Assembly (NCBI GenBank): GCA_029268085.1 | Contig: JAJUHD010000066.1 | Location: forward strand, 1-11,835 | DNA from: Bacillota bacterium | GTDB lineage: Bacteria; Bacillota; Clostridia; Oscillospirales; Oscillospiraceae | DNA length: 11,835 nt | Direction: 5' to 3' | Shown here: in pieces, positions 1 through 6,729 of the stretch | Layout of the letters: each line of letters opens with the position of its first letter | Numbering within the stretch: position 1 is the first letter of the stretch | Translations under genes and position numbers: made by a program | Notes under the pieces: model-generated | What the model was told of the DNA's origin: nothing | Seen by the model: the letters and a program-made list of their open reading frames with translations, nothing else | The model's database searches: none

Positions 1-701
1 CCCGCTATTTGTCCCGTATCAACATTTATCATAGGCTGATAATACAGCTCAAGCTCTTTGTTTCCTATCGCACTGCAGAGCAGATTCGTTAGCTTAAGCC
101 TTTCGAGCATTTCTTCCCTGCGATCGTCAATGAAAAAGTCAGGAGCGCTTTCTTTTTTTCTGCCAGACGCGGCCATTGCCCTCTTAGCACTGCCGATTAG
201 GCTGTCCTTATCTTCGGCATCAAAGGGATAAAAGGCGCAGCCGATACTTGCCGAAACTGAAAACTCGGAATCTCCAACCCTGAAAGGCTGCGACAGGGTG
301 TCAAGAATCCTGCTTGTTATCTTGTCAATCAGCGAGATATGAGGAAAGTCCTTCGCAAGCACAAAGTATTCGTTTGAGCCCGTCCGCGAGACCTTGTCAC
401 CTCTTCGCATAACGGATTTGATCCTTTTTCCGGTTTCTACAACGATCGCTTCTTTGGCTTCCGGCTCGCATTCAAGCTTATCTAATCCGTTTAATCCGAG
501 GCACATCACGGCAATAGGACGGCACGAGAGCCTAGTATCAATCATGGCGCGTTCAAGGCAATTAGAAAACATAATTCTGTTGGGGTAACCAACCGTTTCT
601 TCCTTAAAGGTCTTATTTCTGTTGCGCCATTCATACTCCTTATTTTGCTGAAAGGAGTTCATCAGTCCCGAATATGAGTTTTCGGTTAACTGCTTCTGCA
701 T
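1..701 (-). CDS. GGDEF-EAL domain protein, N-terminal part, truncated by window edge
   Basis: Open frame from ATG at 701 to the window edge (233 codons visible), with a purine-rich AAAGGGAAGTGAG ribosome site upstream. After a short hydrophilic N-terminus with no membrane segment comes a GGDEF domain (about residues 35-185): the start resembles the xTGLPNR motif (TVGYPNR, 36-42) and SIGCAFYP (152-159) matches the conserved SIGxAxYP strand. The catalytic signature is degenerate, GSNEY (108-112) in place of GGDEF, so diguanylate cyclase activity is unlikely. The allosteric I-site RxxD is kept (RRGD, 99-102) at the usual spacing. From about 195 the start of an EAL phosphodiesterase domain is visible (ELYYQPMINVDTGQIAG). 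The catalytic EAL residues lie outside the window, so c-di-GMP hydrolysis cannot be judged. A cytoplasmic c-di-GMP phosphodiesterase or c-di-GMP-binding effector is the likely role. Domain call is firm; activity is inference. Confidence 0.9.
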   Translation of the reverse strand, partial: MQKQLTENSYSGLMNSFQQNKEYEWRNRNKTFKEETVGYPNRIMFSNCLERAMIDTRLSCRPIAVMCLGLNGLDKLECEPEAKEAIVVETGKRIKSVMRRGDKVSRTGSNEYFVLAKDFPHISLIDKITSRILDTLSQPFRVGDSEFSVSASIGCAFYPFDAEDKDSLIGSAKRAMAASGRKKESAPDFFIDDRREEMLERLKLTNLLCSAIGNKELELYYQPMINVDTGQIA

Positions 702-776
702 ACTCTCACTTCCCTTTAATCATATCACCGGACAGCTTAATGTAATATATACAGAATCCTTCAGCTGCATTTATAT

Positions 777-806
777 ATTTTAAAGCAATATATAGTATAA
801 AGTCAA
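777..806 (-). promoter_or_regulatory. Candidate sigma-A promoter of the GGDEF-EAL gene
   Basis: On the minus strand TTGACT (801-806) is separated by 18 bp from TAAAAT (777-782), about 75 bp upstream of the ATG at 701. Each box differs from consensus at one position. The surrounding DNA is strongly A+T rich. Confidence 0.5.
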
Positions 807-824
807 CCATATTTAACCATCTAT

Positions 825-887
825 TCGACAAAAAACCTAGTTTGTCGAGTATGCCACATTATGCTTCTGAGCTTTGGTATCCAAAGC
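825..887. terminator. Two hairpins between the dehydrogenase and the GGDEF-EAL gene
   Basis: Two perfect inverted repeats lie in the gap after the dehydrogenase stop. GCTTTGG/CCAAAGC (871-877 and 881-887) has a 3-nt loop, and TCGACAAA/TTTGTCGA (825-832 and 841-848) has an 8-nt loop. The first lies 20 nt past the stop at 908. Neither is followed by a clear run of T on the minus strand, so a terminator role is plausible from position rather than proved by structure. Confidence 0.35.
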
Positions 888-907
888 CCGTACACGCCTA
901 ATGAACA

Positions 908-2008
908 TCAAATTCCGAAGGAGAGCCTGTAAAGTTTATCAATATCCTCTTCCGACGGTGCTACGGTACAGTTTGCGATGTTCTTAGCTTTGATAGCTAT
1001 TGACGAATACCTTGCGATCTCCTGCGCAGTTATCTCTTCACGCTTTCCGAGAAGGCTGTCCAGCGCCTTTCCAAACTCATCGGAGGAGACATAGCCAGCT
1101 GCCTTCAGTATCGGTGCAACGCGGTCTGGGCGCTTTTTCTCGGTAAACTTCAGGAATTCCGTAAGCAGAAGACCGTTTGCCCTGCCGTGGTCGATATTCT
1201 TGAAATACGTCAGCGAATACCCCATCGAATGTACAGCAGTAGTACCCGTATGGGCTATGACCATACCGCCGAGGGTTGAGGCATAGAGGAGCTCTGCCCT
1301 GTCATCGTCCGTGAGCCGCCATTCGGCAATCGCCGGAATTATTCCGGCAATGACTTTGATCGCTTCTAGTGCCAGAGTGTCGGAAACGGCGTTCGCTCTG
1401 TTTGAGATGAACCCCTCAACCGAGTGCGAGAACGAATCGATTACCGTATTCGTCATCGTATCCTTTGATAAAGATCTCAGATATTTGCTGTCAAGCAGCG
1501 CAAGATCGGGAAAAAGCGCAGGAGAGGCAAGAGATGTCTTCGTCTGCGCGGCGTGGTTAGTAAGAATAGCGTACTGTGTCGTTTCGCTTCCAGTTCCCGC
1601 CGTCGTCGGTATGCAGCAGAGAGGCAGCCGCTTTGAATATCCGCCAGCAAAAATCTTGTCCTTCGGTATATCCTCGCAAGCAAGCATCGCTATTGCCTTA
1701 GCTGCGTCCATCGGCGAGCCTCCTCCGACCGCCACGGTGAAATCTGCCTTCTCTCTCTTTGCCATCTCCGCTCCCTCATACACGCAGTCAACGGTAGGGT
1801 TCGCCATTACCTTGTCAAAAAGTACATAGCTCTGGCCGTTTGAGGAAAGAACGTTCAGCAGATCGTCGAGCGAACCATTTGCCTTTGCGGAATGCGTGCC
1901 CGTGACGATAAGCGCTCTTTTGCCCATAGGCGCAAGAAGATCCGCATTCTTTGCAACGCAGCCATCGTCCATTACGATCTTTGTGGGGATGTGAAAGTTA
2001 AATTTCAT
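908..2008 (-). CDS. Iron-containing (group III) alcohol dehydrogenase
   Basis: NAD(P)-dependent, metal-dependent alcohol/aldehyde oxidoreductase of the Fe-ADH superfamily. Numbering from ATG at 2008 (366 aa, usual length for the family): dinucleotide motif GGGSPMD at 95-101, TAGTGSE at 136-142, and the four metal ligands at the expected spacing, D191 and H195 (DSFSH), H260 (VHSMG) and H274 (DHGRANG). No signal peptide or membrane segment; cytoplasmic. An upstream in-frame TTG at 2014 is possible, but the AAGGAG site lies 10 nt from the ATG and only 4 nt from the TTG, so ATG is preferred. The gene is monocistronic, with its own candidate promoter and a terminator separating it from the sigma fragment. 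The substrate cannot be read from sequence; butanol, propanediol or lactaldehyde-type reductases all share these motifs. No sign of damage. Confidence 0.9.
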   Translation of the reverse strand: MKFNFHIPTKIVMDDGCVAKNADLLAPMGKRALIVTGTHSAKANGSLDDLLNVLSSNGQSYVLFDKVMANPTVDCVYEGAEMAKREKADFTVAVGGGSPMDAAKAIAMLACEDIPKDKIFAGGYSKRLPLCCIPTTAGTGSETTQYAILTNHAAQTKTSLASPALFPDLALLDSKYLRSLSKDTMTNTVIDSFSHSVEGFISNRANAVSDTLALEAIKVIAGIIPAIAEWRLTDDDRAELLYASTLGGMVIAHTGTTAVHSMGYSLTYFKNIDHGRANGLLLTEFLKFTEKKRPDRVAPILKAAGYVSSDEFGKALDSLLGKREEITAQEIARYSSIAIKAKNIANCTVAPSEEDIDKLYRLSFGI

Positions 2009-2040
2009 AGTCAAACTGCTCCTTATATTGGTTTATCTAT

Positions 2041-2069
2041 ATCATACAACACTTTGTCCGCTTTTTCCA
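2041..2069 (-). promoter_or_regulatory. Candidate promoter of the alcohol dehydrogenase
   Basis: Minus strand TGGAAA (2064-2069), 17 bp spacer, TATGAT (2041-2046), about 33 nt upstream of the preferred ATG. Four of six and five of six matches to the sigma-A consensus. The AAGGAG ribosome site is at 2019-2024. Confidence 0.45.
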
Positions 2070-2110
2070 TTTTTTCTTGATTGTGTTCTGATATTTTGAG
2101 CTATCGAATA

Positions 2111-2160
2111 ACGCAAAAACTAGGGCGCGGCTTTTTATGAAAGAAACGCCCTTTTTAAAT
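2111..2160. terminator. Bidirectional rho-independent terminator after the sigK fragment
   Basis: AGGGCG (2122-2127) pairs with CGCCCT (2147-2152). On the minus strand the stem is followed by AGTTTTTGC and lies 38 nt past the sigma stop codon. On the plus strand it is followed by TTTTAAAT. It isolates the sigK fragment from the dehydrogenase promoter. Confidence 0.6.
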
Positions 2161-2189
2161 GCTGTCAATATGCAGTTTTCATTGCTTTC

Positions 2190-2567
2190 TCAGCTTCCGG
2201 CTTCCTCAAGGGCCTTACGGAGCTTCTCAAGCGCCTTTTTCTCTATGCGGGATACATAAGACCGGCTAATCCCGCAAATCTCCGCAACGTCATGCTGAGT
2301 CTTCGGAAGCTCCCCGTCCAGTCCGTAGCGCAGGCGGATTATCTCGCTTTCGCGAGCATCGAGTATTTCGTTGACAAGCCTGCCGATAGTCTGCGAAAGC
2401 TCGTTTCTGCTGATCTGCTCAAGCATATCGTCCTCGAAACAAACAACATCCATCAGGCAGAGCGAGCTGCCCGCCCCGTCAGCCTCGATCGATTCCGAAA
2501 GCGATACGTCCGCCGCCGATTTTCTCGCCGATCTAAAATACATCAGGACCTCATTTGCTATACTCAC
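2190..2567 (-). pseudogene. sigK: sigK C-terminal half (sigma-K regions 2.4-end to 4), spoIIIC-like, interrupted gene
   Basis: Encodes the C-terminal part of an RNA polymerase sigma factor. From ANEVLMYFR (residues 4-12) it aligns with the end of region 2.4 of sporulation sigmas (ENEILMxLR in SigK). Region 4.2 with its helix-turn-helix for -35 recognition is at about 88-115; GISRSYVSRIEKKAL (99-113) is the version typical of SigK, rather than the SigE-style GISQSYISRLEKR. Region 4 is well kept (LDARESEIIRLRYGL, 69-83). Regions 1.2 to 2.3, needed to bind core polymerase and melt DNA, are missing, so the fragment cannot act as a sigma factor alone. The only start is GTG at 2567, inside the recombinase stop (GTGA), with no convincing ribosome site. 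Most likely this is the downstream half of a sigK gene split by a skin-type element and rebuilt by excision during sporulation. A permanently broken remnant cannot be excluded. The missing half should lie upstream, beyond 11835. Confidence 0.8.
2551..2555 (-). other. Candidate recombination core (AATGA) at the sigK/element junction
   Basis: Minus-strand AATGA lies in the Asn-Glu codons (GCAAATGAG) where the sigma-K similarity begins and 9 bp past the recombinase stop. From memory, the B. subtilis skin element recombines at a 5-bp AATGA repeat in the same codon pair of sigK. The residues just before it (SIA) still loosely resemble the CIE of intact SigK, so the true crossover could be a few bases further upstream. 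Assignment is by position and similarity; the partner site is not in the window. Confidence 0.5.
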
Positions 2568-4273
2568 GAAACGTCCAGCTTTGAAACCCCATACTGCGGG
2601 AGCTCCGGAAAATAGGTCTCATCCAGATCTGATCCAAAGAGATAAAGCCGAACGTTTTCGCCGTCCCAAACGATTTTCTTTATAAAAGCTCTTAAAGCTG
2701 CTCGTTTTTGCTCGACAGTCATTTCATCAAAGATATTTTTAAATGAAGCAAGCATTCTGGTCAATATGTCAAATTCGATTTCAGAAAGCACCCTGCTTTC
2801 GGTAATTTGATTGAGTTCCTCAATGCGGCATTTTATTGTGTCATTCTTAATATGAAGCTCGTTGATTTGCCTTACAATATAATCCTCCGCTGCGCTTCCA
2901 GAAGCTTTTCCCAGCGAAGAAACAAGGTTCTTGATTTCTTTTTCATTCTCTTCCAATGATTGCTTCAGACGACCGATATCATCGCTGTGCTCCGCATGAT
3001 TTCCAACAATCAGTTTTTTGCTTTCCTCAAGCTGCCGTATAAATTCGGATTTGTCTTCAGACAGCTTCTTGATTTCCTCAATAACCGCTTTGTCAAGTTG
3101 GTTCCCGTTAACATTTTTCCCGTCACAGCATTGCAGATGACCGCGTTCCTTTGTCTGACAAAGATATGTAAACACCTGCTTGCCGTCCTTATTAAGCCTC
3201 TTTGTCAGCTTCGGGCGCATATAGTCGCCGCAGTTGCCGCAGAAGAGGAGCCCGGAAAGCAACGCCATATTGCTCTTCGGCTTGCGGTAGCCCTTTGAGC
3301 CGTTCTGGCCCAAAAGCTTCTGCGCTTTTACCCACTGCTTTCCCGGTATGAGTCCTTCGTGCGCTCCTACCGAAACAATCCATTCGTTTATTGGTCTGCT
3401 CTGATTTGCTTTGCCAGCTTTCTGAATGGTCCGATTATAGGCCATTATGCCGTGAACACCATCAAATTCCGATTCTTCCGAAAAGAGATCCGCATCATTC
3501 TCGGACAGATAACGCAGCGCATCCTTGTCCGCGATCATGTAAACAGGATTCGTGAGTATTCCTTTAATAGAAAATCGGCTGAATCTTATACCGTTTTTGG
3601 TCAAATATCCGTTTTGAAGCAGAAAAGCATCCGTTTTCGTAAGAGAATTTGTTTCAATAAACTTGTCAAATATCAGCTTTACCAGCTTTGCTTCTTCCGG
3701 AACAACTGTGAGTTTGCACGCTTTTTTAACTTTTCCCTCTAAGGTGACCTTCGTAACCGCTTCAGACTCATAGCCGGTCGGCGTCGTTCCGCCAAGCCAG
3801 CGGCCTGTTTTTGCAAGCTCATGCATATTATCTCGGATTCTTTCAGCAATTGTTTCTCGTTCAAGCTGAGAAAAAACCGATGCGATATACATCATGGCAC
3901 GGCCCATCGGCGACGAAGTGTCAAACTGTTCTTTTATTGAAACAAAAGATATATTCAGATCGGCTAATTCCTCAATCAGCTTCGCAAAGTCGCCTATATT
4001 GCGGCTTATCCGGTCAAGCCTATACACAACTATCACTGTAAATTTTTTCTGACGCGCGTCAGCCATCATCTTCCGGAATCTCGGCCGCTCCAAATTGCCG
4101 CCGGAAAAGCCCTCGTCTTCATATACCAATGCATTTTCGGCACTTTTTTCATTAAAATGACTATCTATATACTGACGGCAAAGCTCTATCTGATTTTCTA
4201 TACTTTCGCCTTTTCCTGTAAACTTGGATTTGCGGGAGTATATAGCAATTGTTTCATATTCACTCTGTGACAT
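2564..4273 (-). CDS. Large serine recombinase, SpoIVCA-like sigK element excisionase
   Basis: A 569-residue site-specific DNA recombinase of the large serine (resolvase/invertase) family. The N-terminal catalytic domain (about 8-150) has the nucleophile S13 in IYSRKS and the arginine/aspartate motif YRLDRISRN at 84-92. A recombinase domain follows (about 165-290), then a zinc ribbon (CGNCG at 345-349 with C372 and C382/C383) and a long, charged, heptad-rich segment (about 405-490) that should form the coiled coil controlling synapsis and directionality. Length and domain order fit a complete enzyme, with no lesion seen. ATG at 4273 is preceded by AGGGGGAG. The gene is transcribed toward the sigK junction and its TGA overlaps the GTG of the sigma fragment. 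From context it most likely excises the DNA splitting sigK in the mother cell, as SpoIVCA does in B. subtilis. A generic phage or conjugative-element integrase that targeted sigK is the alternative; the catalytic family is certain. Confidence 0.93.
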   Translation of the reverse strand: MSQSEYETIAIYSRKSKFTGKGESIENQIELCRQYIDSHFNEKSAENALVYEDEGFSGGNLERPRFRKMMADARQKKFTVIVVYRLDRISRNIGDFAKLIEELADLNISFVSIKEQFDTSSPMGRAMMYIASVFSQLERETIAERIRDNMHELAKTGRWLGGTTPTGYESEAVTKVTLEGKVKKACKLTVVPEEAKLVKLIFDKFIETNSLTKTDAFLLQNGYLTKNGIRFSRFSIKGILTNPVYMIADKDALRYLSENDADLFSEESEFDGVHGIMAYNRTIQKAGKANQSRPINEWIVSVGAHEGLIPGKQWVKAQKLLGQNGSKGYRKPKSNMALLSGLLFCGNCGDYMRPKLTKRLNKDGKQVFTYLCQTKERGHLQCCDGKNVNGNQLDKAVIEEIKKLSEDKSEFIRQLEESKKLIVGNHAEHSDDIGRLKQSLEENEKEIKNLVSSLGKASGSAAEDYIVRQINELHIKNDTIKCRIEELNQITESRVLSEIEFDILTRMLASFKNIFDEMTVEQKRAALRAFIKKIVWDGENVRLYLFGSDLDETYFPELPQYGVSKLDVS

Positions 4274-4315
4274 AGTTTCTCCCCCTGCGCCAGGTTATAT
4301 CCTGTTCTCATTATA
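4267..4315 (-). promoter_or_regulatory. Upstream region of the recombinase with a TATAAT box
   Basis: On the minus strand GATATAAT ends at 4310, about 37 nt before the ATG, and is the only good -10-like element. No matching TTGACA lies 16-18 bp upstream. GATATAAT also resembles a sigma-E -10 (CATAxxAT type), which would suit mother-cell expression, but no clear sigma-E -35 was found. The ribosome site AGGGGGAG is strong. A small palindrome CCTGCGCCAGG lies between box and start. Confidence 0.3.
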
Positions 4316-4512
4316 TCGCAACGTCCTTTGTTTTAATTCTTCTTTCGGATATCAGAGAATAGGTTTTCGGTAAGTCCTGACAATTCGGTTAGAGAGCATA
4401 AACCATGATTAATATCAAATTGAAAGTTGGTAAGGATGCCATGAAAATACTGAAAGCGTCAGAGGGCTGCTTTTGCCTCGGACGCTATAGCGCAGCAATT
4501 TGAATACCTATC
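4274..4512. other. Non-coding gap between recombinase and metal operon
   Basis: No convincing gene. Besides the recombinase upstream region it holds an imperfect hairpin: AGCGTC-A-GAGG (4455-4465) pairs with CCTC-G-GACGCT (4476-4486) around a 10-nt loop, without a T run. A 32-codon frame (4405-4503, plus) lacks a ribosome site and is not called. Confidence 0.4.
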
Positions 4513-4564
4513 GCCTATCAGTAAAGCTGGGAGAACAATTGTTCTCCCAGCTTTACTGATAGGC
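4513..4564. repeat. Perfect 52-bp palindrome directly after the ATPase stop codon
   Basis: Every base from 4513 to 4538 pairs with 4539 to 4564 without mismatch, centred on CAATTG. It begins 2 nt past the TAA (4567-4569) of the metal ATPase. The core AAAGCTGGGAGAAC-AATT-GTTCTCCCAGCTTT would fold into a strong RNA hairpin with only three Us after the inner stem, so it can act as a terminator in either direction, though it lacks a classic T tract. The outer GCCTATC is followed by a second partial copy (CCTATC, 4507-4512). Confidence 0.75.
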
Positions 4565-4566
4565 TG

Positions 4567-6432
4567 TTACCGAAGTTTCTTTACGTTCAGCATTCTGATC
4601 GCGTTCAATATCGCGAGCACAGCAACGCCAACGTCTGCAAAGACAGCAGCCCACATTGATGCGATGCCGGCTGCACCCAGAATCAGAACAGCGGCCTTGA
4701 CCGTAAGGGCCAAGATAATGTTCTGCTTTACGATTTGCAGGGTTTTCTTTGATATTTTTATGGCGTCGGCAATCTTTGAAGGTTCGTCGGTCATAATGAC
4801 TATATCTGCAGCCTCAATTGCGGCATCCGAGCCAAGGCCGCCCATCGCGATCCCGATGTCCGCCCGTGCCAGAACCGGAGCGTCGTTTATGCCGTCACCG
4901 ACGAATGCGAGCTTGCCTTTCGGCGATTTTACTGAAAATAGCTCTTCGAGCTTCTGCACCTTATCGGCAGGAAGAAGTTCGGTATAAACTTTGTCGATTG
5001 AGATCTGCGAGGCTACCCTTTCCCCGATCGCCTTTGTGTCTCCGGTCAGCATGACTGTCTGACTGATTTTGGCATCTTTCAAATCGCGGATGGCTTTTTG
5101 CGCATCTTCCTTGAGCTCATCTGCTATTACAATATATCCGCTATACAAGTTGTTAATCGCAATATGCACAACCGTTCCTGCAGCGCCGTCCGTCTCAGCA
5201 AACGGTATCTCAAGCTTCCGCATAAGCTTTGAGTTGCCGGCGGCCACCGTTCTGCCGTCGACACTTGCGATTACACCGTATCCGGGAATTTCTTCAACAT
5301 CAGATACACGAGAGCTGTCAATTTTGCTCCCATATGCCTGCTTAAGCGAAAGGGATATCGGATGGTTGGAGTAGCTTTCCGCATATGCCGTCAACTCTAA
5401 GAGCTCTTTCTCCGGGATACCGTCAGAAACAACCTTCTGCACCTTGAACACGCCCTTGGTAAGAGTTCCTGTTTTATCAAATACAACAATCTCGGTTTCG
5501 GCCAGCGCTTCGAGATAATTGCTGCCCTTGACAAGTATACCGCTTTTGGATGCGCCGCCAATCCCGCCAAAAAAGCTCAGCGGTATTGAGATGACAAGAG
5601 CGCACGGGCAGGAAACCACGAGAAATACAAGCGCTCTGTAGAGCCAGTCGCTGAAGGCCGCGTCTTTCAGGACAAGAGGCGGAACAAAAGCCAATAATGC
5701 CGCAACGATAACAACAGCCGGAGTATAATAGCGGGCAAACTTTGTTATGAAGTTTTCGGAGTTGGATTTTTTACTGCTTGCGTTTTCTACAAGGTCAAGA
5801 ATTTTGCTGACAGTGGATTCACCGAATTCTTTTGTCACGCGAGCCGTAAGCAGCCCGTTTATATTAATGCAGCCGCTCAGCAGATTATCGTCCTTTGAAA
5901 CCTCTCTGGGCACAGATTCGCCCGTCAGCGCGGATGTGTCAACCATAGAATTCCCTTCAATGACAACTGCATCGAGGGGAATCTTTTCGCCTGCCTTTAT
6001 GGCGATTATCTCTCCGATCTGCACCTCGTCGGGATCTACCCTTTCAAGTGTTTCGCCCCTCAGCACGTTGGCGTAATCGGGACGTATATCCATCAGGCTT
6101 GCGATAGACTTTCGGGATTTATCTACGGCATAGCTCTGAAACAGCTCACCGACCTGATAAAACAGCATCACGGCTACTCCTTCAGCATAGTCGCCAATGG
6201 CAAGCGCGCCTATCGTCGCAATACTCATAAGAAAGTTTTCATCAAAGACCTGTCCGTGAGCTATGTTTTTAATTGCTTTAAGTACAATGCCACCGCCGGT
6301 TATGACAAACGCTGTCAGATATATGATCAGGGAGACGATGCTGCTGTCTGCTTTATATATAATCCCAAAAGCATAGACTGCGGCGCCAACAAGGGTTCTT
6401 ATCAGCCGCTTCTGGTTTTGTGTGAGCTTCAT
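4567..6432 (-). CDS. cadA: P1B-type Zn2+/Cd2+/Pb2+ efflux ATPase (CadA/ZntA family)
   Basis: Membrane pump that uses ATP to export soft divalent metals. 621 residues from ATG at 6432 with an AAGGAA site. Visible landmarks: hydrophobic pairs at the N-terminus (about 12-50 and 67-98), actuator TGES (170-173), metal-site CPC (275-277) inside SCPCALVISIP, phosphorylated D319 in DKTGTLT, the HP motif (H357-P358), TGD (463-465), hinge GDGIND (512-517), and last membrane helices with the K579 and D600 pair typical of subgroup PIB-2 (Zn/Cd/Pb) rather than copper pumps. No N-terminal metal-binding domain is fused; the preceding gene supplies a separate one, 13 nt upstream in another frame. All catalytic motifs are intact. 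Co-transcribed with that gene from the 6730-6759 promoter and controlled by the divergent repressor. Which of Zn, Cd or Pb is the main substrate cannot be told from sequence. Confidence 0.93.
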   Translation of the reverse strand: MKLTQNQKRLIRTLVGAAVYAFGIIYKADSSIVSLIIYLTAFVITGGGIVLKAIKNIAHGQVFDENFLMSIATIGALAIGDYAEGVAVMLFYQVGELFQSYAVDKSRKSIASLMDIRPDYANVLRGETLERVDPDEVQIGEIIAIKAGEKIPLDAVVIEGNSMVDTSALTGESVPREVSKDDNLLSGCININGLLTARVTKEFGESTVSKILDLVENASSKKSNSENFITKFARYYTPAVVIVAALLAFVPPLVLKDAAFSDWLYRALVFLVVSCPCALVISIPLSFFGGIGGASKSGILVKGSNYLEALAETEIVVFDKTGTLTKGVFKVQKVVSDGIPEKELLELTAYAESYSNHPISLSLKQAYGSKIDSSRVSDVEEIPGYGVIASVDGRTVAAGNSKLMRKLEIPFAETDGAAGTVVHIAINNLYSGYIVIADELKEDAQKAIRDLKDAKISQTVMLTGDTKAIGERVASQISIDKVYTELLPADKVQKLEELFSVKSPKGKLAFVGDGINDAPVLARADIGIAMGGLGSDAAIEAADIVIMTDEPSKIADAIKISKKTLQIVKQNIILALTVKAAVLILGAAGIASMWAAVFADVGVAVLAILNAIRMLNVKKLR

Positions 6433-6445
6433 ATTATCAGTTCCT

Positions 6446-6667
6446 TCAGGCCTTCCTTACGACTACATCCGGCTCCACTCTCTTGACAATATCATTAGCA
6501 GCTTTTACGATATCATCAAATTTACCGTCTTCCCCTTCGATAGTCATTTTCGTGGTCATAAAGTTTACGGACGCGGAGCTTACCCCATCAAGTTTTTTAA
6601 CAGCATTTTCGATTTTCGCAGCGCAGTTAGCGCAGTCCAGACCTTCAAGCCTAAATACCTTTTTCAT
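6446..6667 (-). CDS. Stand-alone heavy-metal-associated (HMA) domain protein
   Basis: A 73-residue cytoplasmic protein consisting of one ferredoxin-like HMA domain. The metal-binding loop GLDCANCA has C12 and C15, the form seen at the N-terminus of CadA-type ATPases; copper chaperones usually carry GMTCxxC. ATG at 6667 is preceded by GGAGG at 7-nt spacing. It ends 13 nt before the ATPase start and is read in a different frame, so it is a separate protein and not a frameshift of the pump. It likely binds Zn/Cd (the acidic D11 before the first cysteine fits this) and delivers metal to, or regulates, the ATPase. First gene of the two-gene operon. Confidence 0.85.
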   Translation of the reverse strand: MKKVFRLEGLDCANCAAKIENAVKKLDGVSSASVNFMTTKMTIEGEDGKFDDIVKAANDIVKRVEPDVVVRKA

Positions 6668-6700
6668 ATTGTTGCCTCCAATGTTTATCTATAAAGCATT

Positions 6701-6720
6701 AGTTGAACGCACTTTCAACT
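6701..6720. promoter_or_regulatory. ArsR/SmtB-family operator 1
   Basis: AGTTGAACGCACTTTCAACT: 7-bp arms around a 6-bp centre, containing TGAA-N6-TTCA, the core of SmtB/CadC operators. It lies just past the predicted transcription start of the efflux operon, where bound repressor would block elongation or clearance. Confidence 0.75.
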
Positions 6721-6729
6721 GTTGGGTTT

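Larger units (their letters stand above)
2556..4330 (-). mobile_element. One end of a putative sigK intervening (skin-like) element; far end not in window
   Basis: The element end is defined by the break in sigK and by a large serine recombinase gene that runs up to it, the usual position of the integrase beside its attachment site. The interval given covers only the end and the recombinase with its upstream region. The element should extend to higher coordinates until the 5' half of sigK, and no sequence encoding sigma regions 2.1-2.3 was seen anywhere from 2568 to 11835. Total size and cargo are therefore unknown but would exceed 9 kb if intact. Confidence 0.5.

Noticed and set aside
1311..1829. 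172-codon frame on the plus strand
   Set aside because: Fully antisense to the intact alcohol dehydrogenase and without domain features.
4405..4503. A 32-codon frame on the plus strand behind the recombinase, considered as a small excisionase (directionality factor)
   Set aside because: No ribosome site, it overlaps a hairpin, and the peptide has no recognisable DNA-binding character.
4274..4566. Possible location of the missing N-terminal half of sigK
   Set aside because: Too short and without any frame resembling sigma region 2 on either strand; the same holds for 6668-6960 and 7333-7707.
6432..6446. HMA protein and ATPase as one gene broken by a frameshift
   Set aside because: Each has its own stop or start and ribosome site, and split HMA-pump pairs occur naturally; no residual coding sequence joins them.
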